A program made the translations under genes and the position numbers. 64,000 bases of DNA from Tardiphaga sp. (GTDB taxonomy: Bacteria; Pseudomonadota; Alphaproteobacteria; Rhizobiales; Xanthobacteraceae). Location of the stretch: positions 1-64,000 of the forward strand of contig NZ_JAQGJD010000227.1 in the NCBI RefSeq assembly GCF_028290785.1, read 5' to 3'. Below, piece by piece: positions 56,492 through 64,000 of this stretch. Every line of letters starts with the position of its first letter. The stretch's first letter is position 1. Under the pieces are notes generated by a model, which was not told the origin of the DNA, searched no databases, and saw only the letters and a list, made by a program, of their open reading frames with translations.

Positions 56492-58842
56492 CTGCCCACA
56501 CCAAGGGCTCCGGCACGACCTGGGTCGGGCGGTCGCTGCGGCGTGTCGAAGACCCCGCTTTGGTCACCGGCCAGGGCCGCTTCACCGCGGATCTGCCGGC
56601 CGTACACTGGGTCCGCTTCGTGCGCAGCAGCGTCGCCGCCGGCACGATCGGAAGCATCACCGCACCCGACGGCGCCGGCATCGTCACCGCGGCCGATCTG
56701 AAATCGCTGAAGCCGATCCGGCCCATGCTGAGCAAGTTCAACTACGTCGCCGTGGGTCAGCCGATCCTCGCCGATGGCGTGGTGCGTTTCACCGGCGAAG
56801 CCATTGCCGCAGTCTATGCACGGGGCAAGGACGAAGCCGAAGATATCGCCGAACTGATCGAGGTGGAAATTGCCGAGACGTCGCCGCTGATCGATGCCAT
56901 CGACGCGCTCGCCGACGGCGCGCCGCTGGTGCATGCGGAGGCCACGGGCAATGTGATCGTCGAAGGTCGCATCGTCACGCCGGGTTTCGACGAGGTCTGG
57001 AAGACGGCGCACACGATCATCCGCGTCGATGGCCGCTCGCGCCGGCAGAATGCGACGCCGATGGAAGCCCGCGCAGGCCATGCGGCGTTTGACGCCTCCA
57101 CCGGCCGGGTCACCCTGACCTGCACCACCCAGATGCCGCACCTGACGCGCACTGCCGTGTGCGACATCATCGGCATGCCGGAATCGGATCTGCGCGTGGT
57201 GGCACCGGATGTCGGCGGCGGCTTCGGCCAGAAGATGTCGCTGGCGCCGGAATACGTGCTGCTGGTGTGGCTGGCGCGAAAACTGCGCAGCTCGGTGGCG
57301 TGGACCGAGGACCGCCGCGAAAACCTGATCGCCAGCTTCCACAGCCGCGACCAGCACGTCGAACTGGAAGGCGCATTCGACAAGGGCGGCAAGCTGCTGG
57401 CGCTGCGCGGCGACATCGTCGCCAATGTCGGCGCCTATTCCTGCTTCCCCACCACGTCCGGCGTCGAGCCGCTGATGGCGCTGGCGGAGCTGCCCGGCCC
57501 CTACGACGTCCGCGCCTATCACTGCCGGTCGCGCGGCGTGCTGACCCACACCTGTCCGATGGCGCCGTATCGCGGCGTGTCGCGACCGGTCATTACTTTC
57601 GTGCTGGAACGGCTGATGGACAAGGCCGCGGCCTTCTTCGCCATCGAGCCCACCGAACTGCGCCGCCGCAACCTGATCGACACGTTTCCCTACACTTCCG
57701 CGACCGGTCTCGTGTTCGACGACGGCAGCTACAAGGCGACCATGGAGATGGCGATTGCCGCCATCGACCTGCGCTCGTTTCGCAAGCAACAGCAGACGGC
57801 GCGCGAAAACGGCCGCTATCTCGGCATCGGCTTTGCGACCTTCTCCGAGCGCACCGGCTATGGCACCCCGGCCTTCGCGGCACGGGGCATGGCGATCTCG
57901 CCGGGCTTCGAGACCGTGCATCTGAGCATCGACCCCTCCGGCTTCGTCGAGGCGCGGATCGGCTCGTCGCCGCATGGCCAGGGCCTGCGCACGTCGCTCG
58001 CGCAGATCATCGCCGACGAAATCGGTATCGATCCCGAATTCATCAAGGTGGTGCATGGCGACACCGACCGCTCGCCCTATGGCTGGGGCACCTTTGCCAG
58101 CCGCTCGCTGGTGCTGTCCGGCGGCGCCAGCCTGATTGCTGCGCAAAAGATTCGCGCCAAGCTGGTGAAAATGGCGGGCCACATGCTGGAAGCGGCGCCG
58201 GAAGACATCACGCTGCAAGCCGGCTCGGCGCATGTGATCGGCACCGACCGCTCGATCACCATCGCCACTCTGGTGCGCGCGGCCTATCATCAGGTGCACA
58301 TCTTCAATGGCGAAATCGAGCCCGGCATGACCGAGACCGGCACCTACGATCCATCCGGCACCTTCTCCAACGCCTGCCATGTCGCCCTCGTCGAGGTCGA
58401 TATCGACACCGGGCGCGTCGAAATGAAAAAATTTCTAGTCGCCGAGGATGCCGGGCTGATCATCAATCCGATGATCGCCGATGGCCAGGTGCATGGCGGC
58501 GTGGCGCAGGGCATCGGCAACGCGCTGCTCGAGGAAATCATCTATGACGAGACCGGCAATATCCTGAGCAGCACCCTGGCGGATTTCCTGCCGCCTACAT
58601 CTAGGGAAATTCCCGAGATCGAACTGCACCACATCGAGACCCTGACCGGCAATTCCATCACCAAGGCCAAGGGCCTTGGCGAAGGCGGCGCCATCGGCGC
58701 GCCGGCGGCGGTGATCTCGGCGATCAACGACGCGCTCTCCCCATTCGGGGTTTCCATCGACGAGATGCCCGCGACGCCGCAACGGATTCGGGCGGCCCTG
58801 CGCAGCAGCGGAAAGTTGCCAAGTCACGGAAGATTTGCATGA
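56488..58842 (+). CDS. Molybdopterin-binding large subunit, xanthine dehydrogenase family (copy 1)
   Basis: WVGRSLRRVEDPALVTGQGRFTADLP; APDVGGGFGQKMSLAPEY; AKGLGEGGAIGAPAAVISAINDAL. Confidence 0.95.
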   Translation: MTAHTKGSGTTWVGRSLRRVEDPALVTGQGRFTADLPAVHWVRFVRSSVAAGTIGSITAPDGAGIVTAADLKSLKPIRPMLSKFNYVAVGQPILADGVVRFTGEAIAAVYARGKDEAEDIAELIEVEIAETSPLIDAIDALADGAPLVHAEATGNVIVEGRIVTPGFDEVWKTAHTIIRVDGRSRRQNATPMEARAGHAAFDASTGRVTLTCTTQMPHLTRTAVCDIIGMPESDLRVVAPDVGGGFGQKMSLAPEYVLLVWLARKLRSSVAWTEDRRENLIASFHSRDQHVELEGAFDKGGKLLALRGDIVANVGAYSCFPTTSGVEPLMALAELPGPYDVRAYHCRSRGVLTHTCPMAPYRGVSRPVITFVLERLMDKAAAFFAIEPTELRRRNLIDTFPYTSATGLVFDDGSYKATMEMAIAAIDLRSFRKQQQTARENGRYLGIGFATFSERTGYGTPAFAARGMAISPGFETVHLSIDPSGFVEARIGSSPHGQGLRTSLAQIIADEIGIDPEFIKVVHGDTDRSPYGWGTFASRSLVLSGGASLIAAQKIRAKLVKMAGHMLEAAPEDITLQAGSAHVIGTDRSITIATLVRAAYHQVHIFNGEIEPGMTETGTYDPSGTFSNACHVALVEVDIDTGRVEMKKFLVAEDAGLIINPMIADGQVHGGVAQGIGNALLEEIIYDETGNILSSTLADFLPPTSREIPEIELHHIETLTGNSITKAKGLGEGGAIGAPAAVISAINDALSPFGVSIDEMPATPQRIRAALRSSGKLPSHGRFA

Positions 58843-59318
58843 CCGACAAGACCAACATCACGCTGAACATCAACGGCCGCAACCACGCCATCTCCGTGGA
58901 ATCGCGGCGCACGCTGGCGGATGCGATCCGCGAAGAATGCGGCCAGACCGGTACCCATATCGGCTGTGAGCACGGCGTCTGCGGCGCCTGCACGGTGCTG
59001 GTCAGCGGCGAACCGGTGCGCTCCTGTCTGATGTTCGCGCAGCAGGCGGCCGGCAAGGAGATCCGCACCGTGGAAGGTTTGGCGCGGGGCGACGAGATGC
59101 ACCCGATGCAGCGCACCTTCATGGAGAACCACGGCCTGCAATGCGGTTTTTGCACGCCGGGCTTCCTGATGCTCGCGGTCGGCGTGCTGGAGAAGGAGCC
59201 GGACATCTCCGACCATGATCTGGTCGACGTGTTGTCGTCCAACCTGTGCCGCTGCACCGGCTATCAGAATATCATCAAGGCGGTGCGGGCCGCCGCCATC
59301 GAGATGCGCCAGTCGTGA
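58839..59318 (+). CDS. (2Fe-2S)-binding small subunit (CoxS-like)
   Basis: GCEHGVCGACTVLVSGEPVRSCL; GLQCGFCTPGFLM; NLCRCTGYQNI. Confidence 0.96.
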   Translation: MTDKTNITLNINGRNHAISVESRRTLADAIREECGQTGTHIGCEHGVCGACTVLVSGEPVRSCLMFAQQAAGKEIRTVEGLARGDEMHPMQRTFMENHGLQCGFCTPGFLMLAVGVLEKEPDISDHDLVDVLSSNLCRCTGYQNIIKAVRAAAIEMRQS

Positions 59319-61618
59319 GCGGCGCCCGGCCAAAACTCGTTGGTCAGTCGATTGCCCGCAAGGAAGACGGACCGCTGCTGCGCGGCCAGGGCCTGTTCGC
59401 CGCCGATGTGAATTTTCCGAACCAGTTGCACATGCGCGTGGTGCGCTCGACCTATGCGCACGGCAGGATTCTCTCGGTCGATCTGGCGCCGGCGCTGGCG
59501 ATCCCCGGCGTCCATGCGGCATGGGCCTTCGCCGATGTCGCCGACATCCCGCCGATCGACTTCCGCCTCACCAAGCTCGAACAGCTCGCCGCCTATCGGC
59601 AGACCATCCTGGCCAAGGATCGCGTGCGTTATGTCGGCGATCCCGTCGCCGTGGTGTTCGCCGACGATCCCTATCTGGCCGAAGACGCTGCCGAACATGT
59701 GGCCGTCGAGATCGAGGAACTGCCGGTCATTCTTCATGCGGACGGCGAGGTCGGCGAATTCCGCGAGGGGTTGCCCACCGAACCCGCCATCATCCGCAAG
59801 GGCTATGGCGATATCGATGCCGCCTTCGCCGCCGCGCATGCCACCGTCAGCCTGTCGTTGTCGATCGGCCGGCACTCCGGCGTGCCACTGGAAACCCGCG
59901 GCTCGATCGGTCGCTATGTCGCCAGCACCGACATGCTGGAGATGTACGGCGCCGCGAAAGTGCCGCACTGGAATCGCGACCAGATCGCCAGGATGCTCGG
60001 GCGGTCGCCGGCCAGCGTCAACCTGTTCGAGGGCCATGTCGGCGGCGGGTTCGGCGTCCGTGGCGAGTTGTATCCCGAAGACGTGCTGGTGTGCCTCGCG
60101 GCGATACGGCTGGGCCGCCCGGTCAAGTGGATTGAGGATCGCCGCGAGAACCTGATCGCCACCAACCATTCGCGGCAGCAGACCCATCACATCCGCGCCG
60201 CCATCGATCGCGACGGCCGCATCCTCGCCATCGACGACGAATTTTATCACGACCAGGGCGGCTACATGCGAACGCATGCCGCCACCGTTCCCGATCTCGC
60301 CGCCGCGATGCTGCCCGGTCCCTATCGCGTGCCCGCCTATCGTGCCGTCGGCCACATCCGCCTGACCAATAAGACGCCGGGCGGCACCTACCGCGCGCCC
60401 GGGCGCTATGAAAGCACCTTTGTCCGCGAGCGGCTGCTCGATGCGATCGCCGCGAAAGTCGGCGTCGATGGCGTCGAGATCCGGCGCCGCAACCTGATCG
60501 ACAAGAGCGAGATGCCGGTGACCCGCGCGCTGGAAACGCTGGGCACAGACATCGTACTGGATTCCGGCGACTACGCGCGATTGCTCGACAAGGCGCTGGA
60601 CGGCGTGAGCTGGCCCGAACTGCAGGCGGTGATCGCGCAGCGGCGTAGCGATGGCGAGTTGGTCGGCGCCGGCGTGGCGATGTTCGTCGAGAAGAGCGGG
60701 CTCGGTCCGTTCGACGACGTGCACATTACCATCGATATCACCGGGCATGTCGAAGTCGTCACGGGCGCGGCTTCCGTCGGCCAGGGTGTCGAGACTGTGA
60801 TCGCGCAAATCTGCGCCGATACGCTGGGCGTGAACTATGACGATATCAACGTGATCCACGGCCAGACCAACCGCATCGCAAGGGGCCTCGGCGCCTTCGC
60901 CTCGCGCGTCACCGTGATGACCGGAGAAGCAACACGGCTCGCGGCCGTCAAACTGCGCGACAGGGTGCTGGCGGTTGCCTCGGAGCTGCTGCAGTCCCCT
61001 GCCGCGGATCTTGATATCGTCAATGGCCTGATCGTGCGCAGCGGCATCAGTGCCGGCCCATCGATCAAGCTGGCGCAGATTGCCGCGGCGCTGGCACCGG
61101 GATCAACGCTGCTGGGCAACGACGAGCCTGGATTATCCGCCGAGGCCTCGTTCGAATCCAAGCATATGGTTTACCCCTACGGCGTCCATATCGCCGTGGT
61201 CAGCCTGGCGCGCGACACCGGCGCGATCGATATCGAGCGCTATCTGGTGGCCTACGATATCGGCAAGGCCGTCAATCCCATGCTGGTCGAAGGCCAGATT
61301 GTCGGCGGCGTGGCGCAGGGCATCGGCGGCGCGCTGTACGAGGAATTCACCTATGACGATCGCGGCGAGCCGCTGGCGGTGACGTTCGCGGACTACCTGA
61401 TGCCGACGGCGCGCGAGGTGCCGCACATCGACGTCATCATCTCCGAGGATGCGCCGAGCCCGCTCAACCCGATGGGCCTCAAGGGCGCCGGCGAAGGCGG
61501 CACCAACGCCGTCGGCGCGGCCATCGCCGCGGCGATCGACGACGCGCTCGGCCAGCCCGGCGCGATCACGCGGCTGCCGGTGTCACCGCAGATGATCAAG
61601 GCGATGTTGAGAAAATAG
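59315..61618 (+). CDS. Molybdopterin-binding large subunit, xanthine dehydrogenase family (copy 2)
   Basis: GTG start overlapping CoxS stop; KLVGQSIARKEDGPLLRGQGLFAADV; EGHVGGGFGVRGELYPED; LKGAGEGGTNAVGAAIAAAIDDAL. Confidence 0.95.
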   Translation: MSGARPKLVGQSIARKEDGPLLRGQGLFAADVNFPNQLHMRVVRSTYAHGRILSVDLAPALAIPGVHAAWAFADVADIPPIDFRLTKLEQLAAYRQTILAKDRVRYVGDPVAVVFADDPYLAEDAAEHVAVEIEELPVILHADGEVGEFREGLPTEPAIIRKGYGDIDAAFAAAHATVSLSLSIGRHSGVPLETRGSIGRYVASTDMLEMYGAAKVPHWNRDQIARMLGRSPASVNLFEGHVGGGFGVRGELYPEDVLVCLAAIRLGRPVKWIEDRRENLIATNHSRQQTHHIRAAIDRDGRILAIDDEFYHDQGGYMRTHAATVPDLAAAMLPGPYRVPAYRAVGHIRLTNKTPGGTYRAPGRYESTFVRERLLDAIAAKVGVDGVEIRRRNLIDKSEMPVTRALETLGTDIVLDSGDYARLLDKALDGVSWPELQAVIAQRRSDGELVGAGVAMFVEKSGLGPFDDVHITIDITGHVEVVTGAASVGQGVETVIAQICADTLGVNYDDINVIHGQTNRIARGLGAFASRVTVMTGEATRLAAVKLRDRVLAVASELLQSPAADLDIVNGLIVRSGISAGPSIKLAQIAAALAPGSTLLGNDEPGLSAEASFESKHMVYPYGVHIAVVSLARDTGAIDIERYLVAYDIGKAVNPMLVEGQIVGGVAQGIGGALYEEFTYDDRGEPLAVTFADYLMPTAREVPHIDVIISEDAPSPLNPMGLKGAGEGGTNAVGAAIAAAIDDALGQPGAITRLPVSPQMIKAMLRK

Positions 61619-61765
61619 GTCGCACGATCCTCGGTCGGGATGGGTGTGACCAGGACAATTCATCGCGCCGTCACAGCGCCAGGCGACTCCAGAGCGCCCA
61701 GCCGGCCCCCGCGCCATCCCCGCCTCGACTAGCCCTTGGTCAGCATCGTGCTGTAGGATTCCAAC

Positions 61766-62704
61766 ATGGAAATAGCATGGCTTGAGGATTTTCTCGCGGT
61801 TCTGGATGAAGGAGGGTTTTCCCGGGCGGCGGAACGGCGCGCCGTCAGCCAGCCCGCCCTCAGCCGACGAATCCGCTCGCTGGAGCAATGGGTTGGCGCC
61901 GCCTTGTTCGATCGCAACACGCATTCCGTTCGGCTGACCGCCGCCGGCGAACGCTTCCGTCTGGTGGCCGAGGAAACCCTGCGCCGTCTACAGATCGGGC
62001 GCGAGGAAGCGTTTGGCGCGGCTCAAGCGGCTTCCAGCGCACTTCGCTTTGCCGCCACCCACGTCCTGTCCCTGACGTTCTTTCCGCGCTGGCTGCGCGC
62101 ACTGGAAGCCGCCGCGCCGATCCTGTCGACGGTCCAGCTCACCGCCGACAATATGGTAGCCTGCGAAAAGCTGATGGTGGAAGGCCGCGCCCAGTTCCTG
62201 CTGTGCCATCACCATAGCGAGGCGGCATCGCGGCTGACCAATGACGCTTTCCGCTCGATCCATCTCGGCGACGACATCCTGTTGCCGGTGATGTCGCCCA
62301 CGCTGCAACCGCGCGAACTGGGCGCGGCGCCGTTTCTCGCCTACACGTCGGAGTCCGGCATGGGCCGCATTCTGGCTGCGGCCTGGGCGGCCACCGGCAC
62401 GAGGGCGCCGGCGGAGCCGGTGTTCGCATCGCACCTGGCCAGCGTGCTCGCGACCATGGCGCGGGATGGACGCGGCGTCGCATGGTCGCCGCTCAGCCTC
62501 GTGGCCGACGATCTCGCAGCCGGGACGCTGGTCCGCGCCGGCGGCACGAGCGATGAAGTGCCGATGGAAATTCGGCTGTTTCGCCCGAAAGCCCGGCAAA
62601 GCCCCGGTGCCGAGGCACTATGGAATCATGCTGCCGGGCTCTCGCTGCCTCAGGCAAAGAATGCAGTCAGCTCCGCGATCGTTTCCTCCGGTCGCTCTTC
62701 CTGA
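61766..62704 (+). CDS. LysR family transcriptional regulator
   Basis: MEIAWLEDFLAVLDEGGFSRAAERRAVSQPALSRRIRSLEQWVGAALFDRNTHSVRLTAAGE. Confidence 0.95.
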   Translation: MEIAWLEDFLAVLDEGGFSRAAERRAVSQPALSRRIRSLEQWVGAALFDRNTHSVRLTAAGERFRLVAEETLRRLQIGREEAFGAAQAASSALRFAATHVLSLTFFPRWLRALEAAAPILSTVQLTADNMVACEKLMVEGRAQFLLCHHHSEAASRLTNDAFRSIHLGDDILLPVMSPTLQPRELGAAPFLAYTSESGMGRILAAAWAATGTRAPAEPVFASHLASVLATMARDGRGVAWSPLSLVADDLAAGTLVRAGGTSDEVPMEIRLFRPKARQSPGAEALWNHAAGLSLPQAKNAVSSAIVSSGRSS

Positions 62705-63582
62705 AGCGTATGACCGCAATCGAACGCGCGGCCGGAAACGTGCAACGCCTTTTCCCGCCAGGTCTCCAGCACATCGTAGAGCGCGCCGACGGTGCCCTTG
62801 CCGCCCCAGATCGCGAGCAAGGGAGCCGTGACCCGCCTGTCGGCGTCGGCGGCATCGTGCACGAGATCGATGGTCGCGGCCGCACGATAATCCTCGCAGA
62901 TCGCGTGGCGAGTCGCGGGATCGTTGTAGCAACGCAGATATTCCGCGAAGGCGGCGGGTTCGGTGGCGCCGGGTGTCTTGACCTGCCCGTCAATATGCGT
63001 GCGCAGGAAGAATTCCGGATCGGCGCCGATCATCCGCTCCGGCAACGGCGCCGGCTGGATCAGGAAGAACCACCAGAAATAACGCGTGGCAAACGCCTTG
63101 TCGGTTCGCGCATACATGGTTGAGGTGGGTGCGATATCGATCAGCGCGACCCGCGACACGGCCTCGGGATAATCGAGCGCCATGCGATGCGCGACGCGGC
63201 CGCCGCGATCGTGGCCCGCGAGGTCGAAGCGTTCATGTCCGAGGGCGCGCATCACCGCGACCTGATCGCGCGCCATGCTGCGCTTCGAATAGGCCGCATG
63301 GTCGGCCCCGCTTTCCGGCTTGCTGCTGTCGCCATAGCCGCGCAGGTCGGTCGCGACGATGGTGAAGCGCTGGGCGAGTTGCGCCACCACCTTGCGCCAG
63401 GTGACGTGAGTCTGCGGATGCCCGTGCAGCAGCAGCAGCGGCGGCCCCTTGCCACCAATGGCAGCGCGGATCGTGATGCCGTCGGCCAGCGTCACATCGA
63501 GCAGGCGGAAGCCCGCCAGGAATGGCGACGGGCCGCGTTCGGCAAACGTCGCATCGGAATCGGGGAGAGTTAAGCCAGCCAT
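62650..63582 (-). CDS. Alpha/beta hydrolase, haloacetate dehalogenase-like
   Basis: LLLLHGHPQTHVTWRKV, DLRGYGDSSKP, LAGHDRGGRVAHRMALDYP, QPAPLPERMIGADPEFFL, ICEDYRA, DCGHTLQEE. Confidence 0.8.
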   Translation of the reverse strand: MAGLTLPDSDATFAERGPSPFLAGFRLLDVTLADGITIRAAIGGKGPPLLLLHGHPQTHVTWRKVVAQLAQRFTIVATDLRGYGDSSKPESGADHAAYSKRSMARDQVAVMRALGHERFDLAGHDRGGRVAHRMALDYPEAVSRVALIDIAPTSTMYARTDKAFATRYFWWFFLIQPAPLPERMIGADPEFFLRTHIDGQVKTPGATEPAAFAEYLRCYNDPATRHAICEDYRAAATIDLVHDAADADRRVTAPLLAIWGGKGTVGALYDVLETWREKALHVSGRAFDCGHTLQEERPEETIAELTAFFA

Positions 63583-64000
63583 GGATTTTCAACCAGATAT
63601 GAATGCTCGAATGATGTGATGGCGGCGCGATCCTGCAAAGTCGCGCCGACCGCGTCGAGGCCCAGAACCAGAGCCTGTTTGCGCCCCGGCTCGATTTCAA
63701 AGGAGACAACCGAGCCGTCAGCGAGCAACACGCGCTGCCCCGGCAGATCGACCGTCAGTTGGCATGTCGCCGGATCGGTCGCAAGCTCGCTGATCCGGCG
63801 GGTGCTGGCCTCGTCCAGCGTGATCCCGAGGACGCCGTTGCGGGCGCAATTGTCGAAGAAGATGCCGGCGAAGCTGGTGCCGATCAAGACGCGGATGCCG
63901 AGTTGGCCGAGCCCCCAGACAGCATGTTCGCGGCTCGACCCGCAGCCGAAATTCGGACCCACGACCAGAAATTTGGCGTTGCACCACGGATCCCGGTTGA
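63570..64000 (-). CDS. 3-isopropylmalate dehydratase small subunit (LeuD-like), partial at window edge
   Basis: NAKFLVVGPNFGCGSSREHAVWGLGQLGIRVLIGTSFAGIFFDNCARNGVL. Confidence 0.9.
   Translation of the reverse strand, partial: NRDPWCNAKFLVVGPNFGCGSSREHAVWGLGQLGIRVLIGTSFAGIFFDNCARNGVLGITLDEASTRRISELATDPATCQLTVDLPGQRVLLADGSVVSFEIEPGRKQALVLGLDAVGATLQDRAAITSFEHSYLVENPWLA

Noticed and set aside
56239-58380. 713-aa minus-strand ORF (and similar long antisense ORFs such as 15877-17154, 13250-14689, 59264-60859)
   Set aside because: Shadow ORFs opposite strongly supported genes; typical of GC-rich coding DNA, rich in Arg/His/Gln/Ala and without recognisable domains
55634-61618. Carbon monoxide dehydrogenase (coxMLS) annotation
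   Set aside because: Neither large subunit shows the form I AYXCSFR motif; the duplicated L subunit better fits generic xanthine dehydrogenase-family hydroxylases

Overview
GC-rich alphaproteobacterial chromosome segment; the gene content resembles Bradyrhizobium/Rhodopseudomonas, judged from recognisable protein families and not from a search. The left half (1-30.7 kb) is mostly ordinary: nadE (partial), dgkA, class-II DAHP synthase, gor, rpiA, gph, moaA, a split TRAP transporter, Mrp ATPase, a sensor histidine kinase, dusA, dadA/Lrp, and an RND efflux/TetR module with a shared candidate operator. The right end (55.6-64 kb) carries a molybdenum hydroxylase cluster with two large subunits, a LysR regulator, a haloacetate-dehalogenase-like hydrolase and a LeuD-like subunit. 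The most interesting part is about 30.8-54.0 kb, which looks like an undescribed biosynthetic locus. It contains a membrane desaturase, a complete highly reducing type I PKS (KS-AT-DH-cMT-ER-KR-ACP, no TE), a thioester-reductase-like SDR, a class-III aminotransferase, SRPBCC, acyl-CoA-dehydrogenase-like and SDR enzymes, an RD/RS-rich disordered protein, two tandem ABC1/UbiB kinases, an unknown protein, a UbiA prenyltransferase, a membrane-fused linalool dehydratase/isomerase-like protein and a DUF3050 (heme-oxygenase-like) protein. Four intergenic regions in this locus share a 19-bp imperfect palindrome (ATRCACTTWTWRVKTGYAT), which suggests one regulon spanning several transcription units. No rRNA, tRNA, CRISPR array or transposase was recognised.
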